NCBI GenBank assembly: GCA_905250125.1
Contig: CAJNOL010000250.1
Coordinates: 1 to 64,000, forward strand
DNA: 64,000 nt
Direction: 5' to 3'
From: Rotaria sordida
Lineage: Eukaryota; Rotifera; Eurotatoria; Philodinida; Philodinidae
Shown here: positions 63,261-64,000 of the stretch, one piece after another
Layout: every line of letters begins with the position of its first letter
How positions within the stretch are numbered: position 1 is the stretch's first letter
Program-made: the position numbers and the translations under genes
The notes under the pieces: generated by a model
Seen by the model: only the letters and a program-made list of their open reading frames with translations
Told to the model about the DNA's origin: nothing
Database searches by the model: none

Positions 63261-64000
63261 TTTATTTCGTGACTTTTCAGAAAGGTAAAATGACGGGTAA
63301 AAGTCGAATGTATCAGAAAAAAACTATTTGAGACGAAACAATTAATCGTGCAACAATAGTGTTAGGAAGAAGAAGAAACAAAAAGTAACTATGTATTTTG
63401 CGACAAAGAATGTTCTCTCACCTTCCTTTTATATCATTGAATAAAATTATCTTATATAGAGTAGTTACCTTATCTTCAACTTATACATATAAGTGTAGAG
63501 CAAACACTGTTGTTATAAACAGAACTTGAATGTAAGATGAATTAAACGATAATAAAAGTCAAGATTGTTGAAGTATTCAAACAAATTCAAGCTGAAGAAA
63601 TTCTAATAATAAATATCCAAGATCAAATTCCTTAAACATGAAACTATTTCAAAAAGTTTTCCCTATAAATTTAATTAATGAATAGCATTACTCGATAGAT
63701 GGTGTTATTATACAGTTGACAAATGATTTATAATCATTCATTTGATTGAATCCTATCAAAAATAAGTCAAAAAAAAAACATTTCTTTTACTTACTGACCA
63801 ACTTCATTTTTAATCGAAATCGTTTTCTTGAAGTTTTTCAAGGAAATATTTATTGATTGGATATACATGATGAAAATAATTGAATATTCTATTTTTATCA
63901 CTAAAGTTTTCTTTTCGATCAAATTATGACAAATAATTTTTTTCCAAATCTCATATTTTGACTTATATTATATTAAAAACTATGACCAGTCGATTGGCTC
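63261..64000. other. Right-end flank
   Basis: Upstream of the small minus-strand gene to the window edge. AT-rich, no open frame, RNA gene or repeat recognised. Confidence 0.6.

Overview
This is a eukaryotic, metazoan nuclear segment. It is very AT-rich, its genes are cut into many exons by mostly 50-80 bp GT-AG introns, and it encodes animal-type proteins: an outer-arm axonemal dynein heavy chain, SETDB1, RSBN1/KDM9, a Shaw-type Kv channel, histone H3 and an ankyrin/IQ protein. Codon use is strongly A/T-ending. With an intronless bacterial-looking hydrolase and many short foldback repeats, it looks most like a bdelloid rotifer (Rotaria/Adineta type). That assignment is my inference; no sequence here proves it.

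Layout. 1-15661 (minus): first 38 exons of a DNAH9/11/17-like dynein heavy chain; its 3' part (AAA5, AAA6, C-terminus) lies outside the window. 17509-24358 (minus): SETDB1 H3K9 methyltransferase. 25019-31154 (minus): RSBN1/KDM9-type JmjC H4K20 demethylase. 32078-34298 (plus): a receptor with signal peptide, six-cysteine M6P-receptor-like ectodomain, one membrane span and a kinase domain whose catalytic Asp is Asn. 34680-35185: decayed coding fragment. 36345-37166 (minus): single-exon alpha/beta hydrolase. 38535-39276 (plus): short protein with a membrane anchor and a chromo-like C-terminus. 39358-42303 (plus): probable type II membrane glycosyltransferase-like protein. 43886-47942 (minus): F-box-like protein. 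49537-50318 (plus): two-RRM protein. 52546-57937 (plus): ankyrin/IQ protein. 58294-60540 (plus): unrecognised basic protein whose only intron contains a complete three-exon histone H3 gene on the opposite strand. 61079-62765 (plus): Shaw/Kv3 potassium channel. 62880-63260 (minus): small predicted N-myristoylated protein.

Exon joins were worked out by hand from splice motifs and reading phase. For every spliced CDS whose exons are listed as a confident model the phases close; the glycosyltransferase-like gene is the exception. Long introns and intergenic gaps hold many long imperfect palindromes, several sharing ends like TAACGAGGGAAC; these are interpreted as MITE/foldback elements. Three chromatin genes (SETDB1, RSBN1/KDM9, H3) plus a chromo-like protein lie within about 42 kb, but nothing in the sequence shows they are co-regulated. 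No tRNA, rRNA, CRISPR array or autonomous transposon was recognised.
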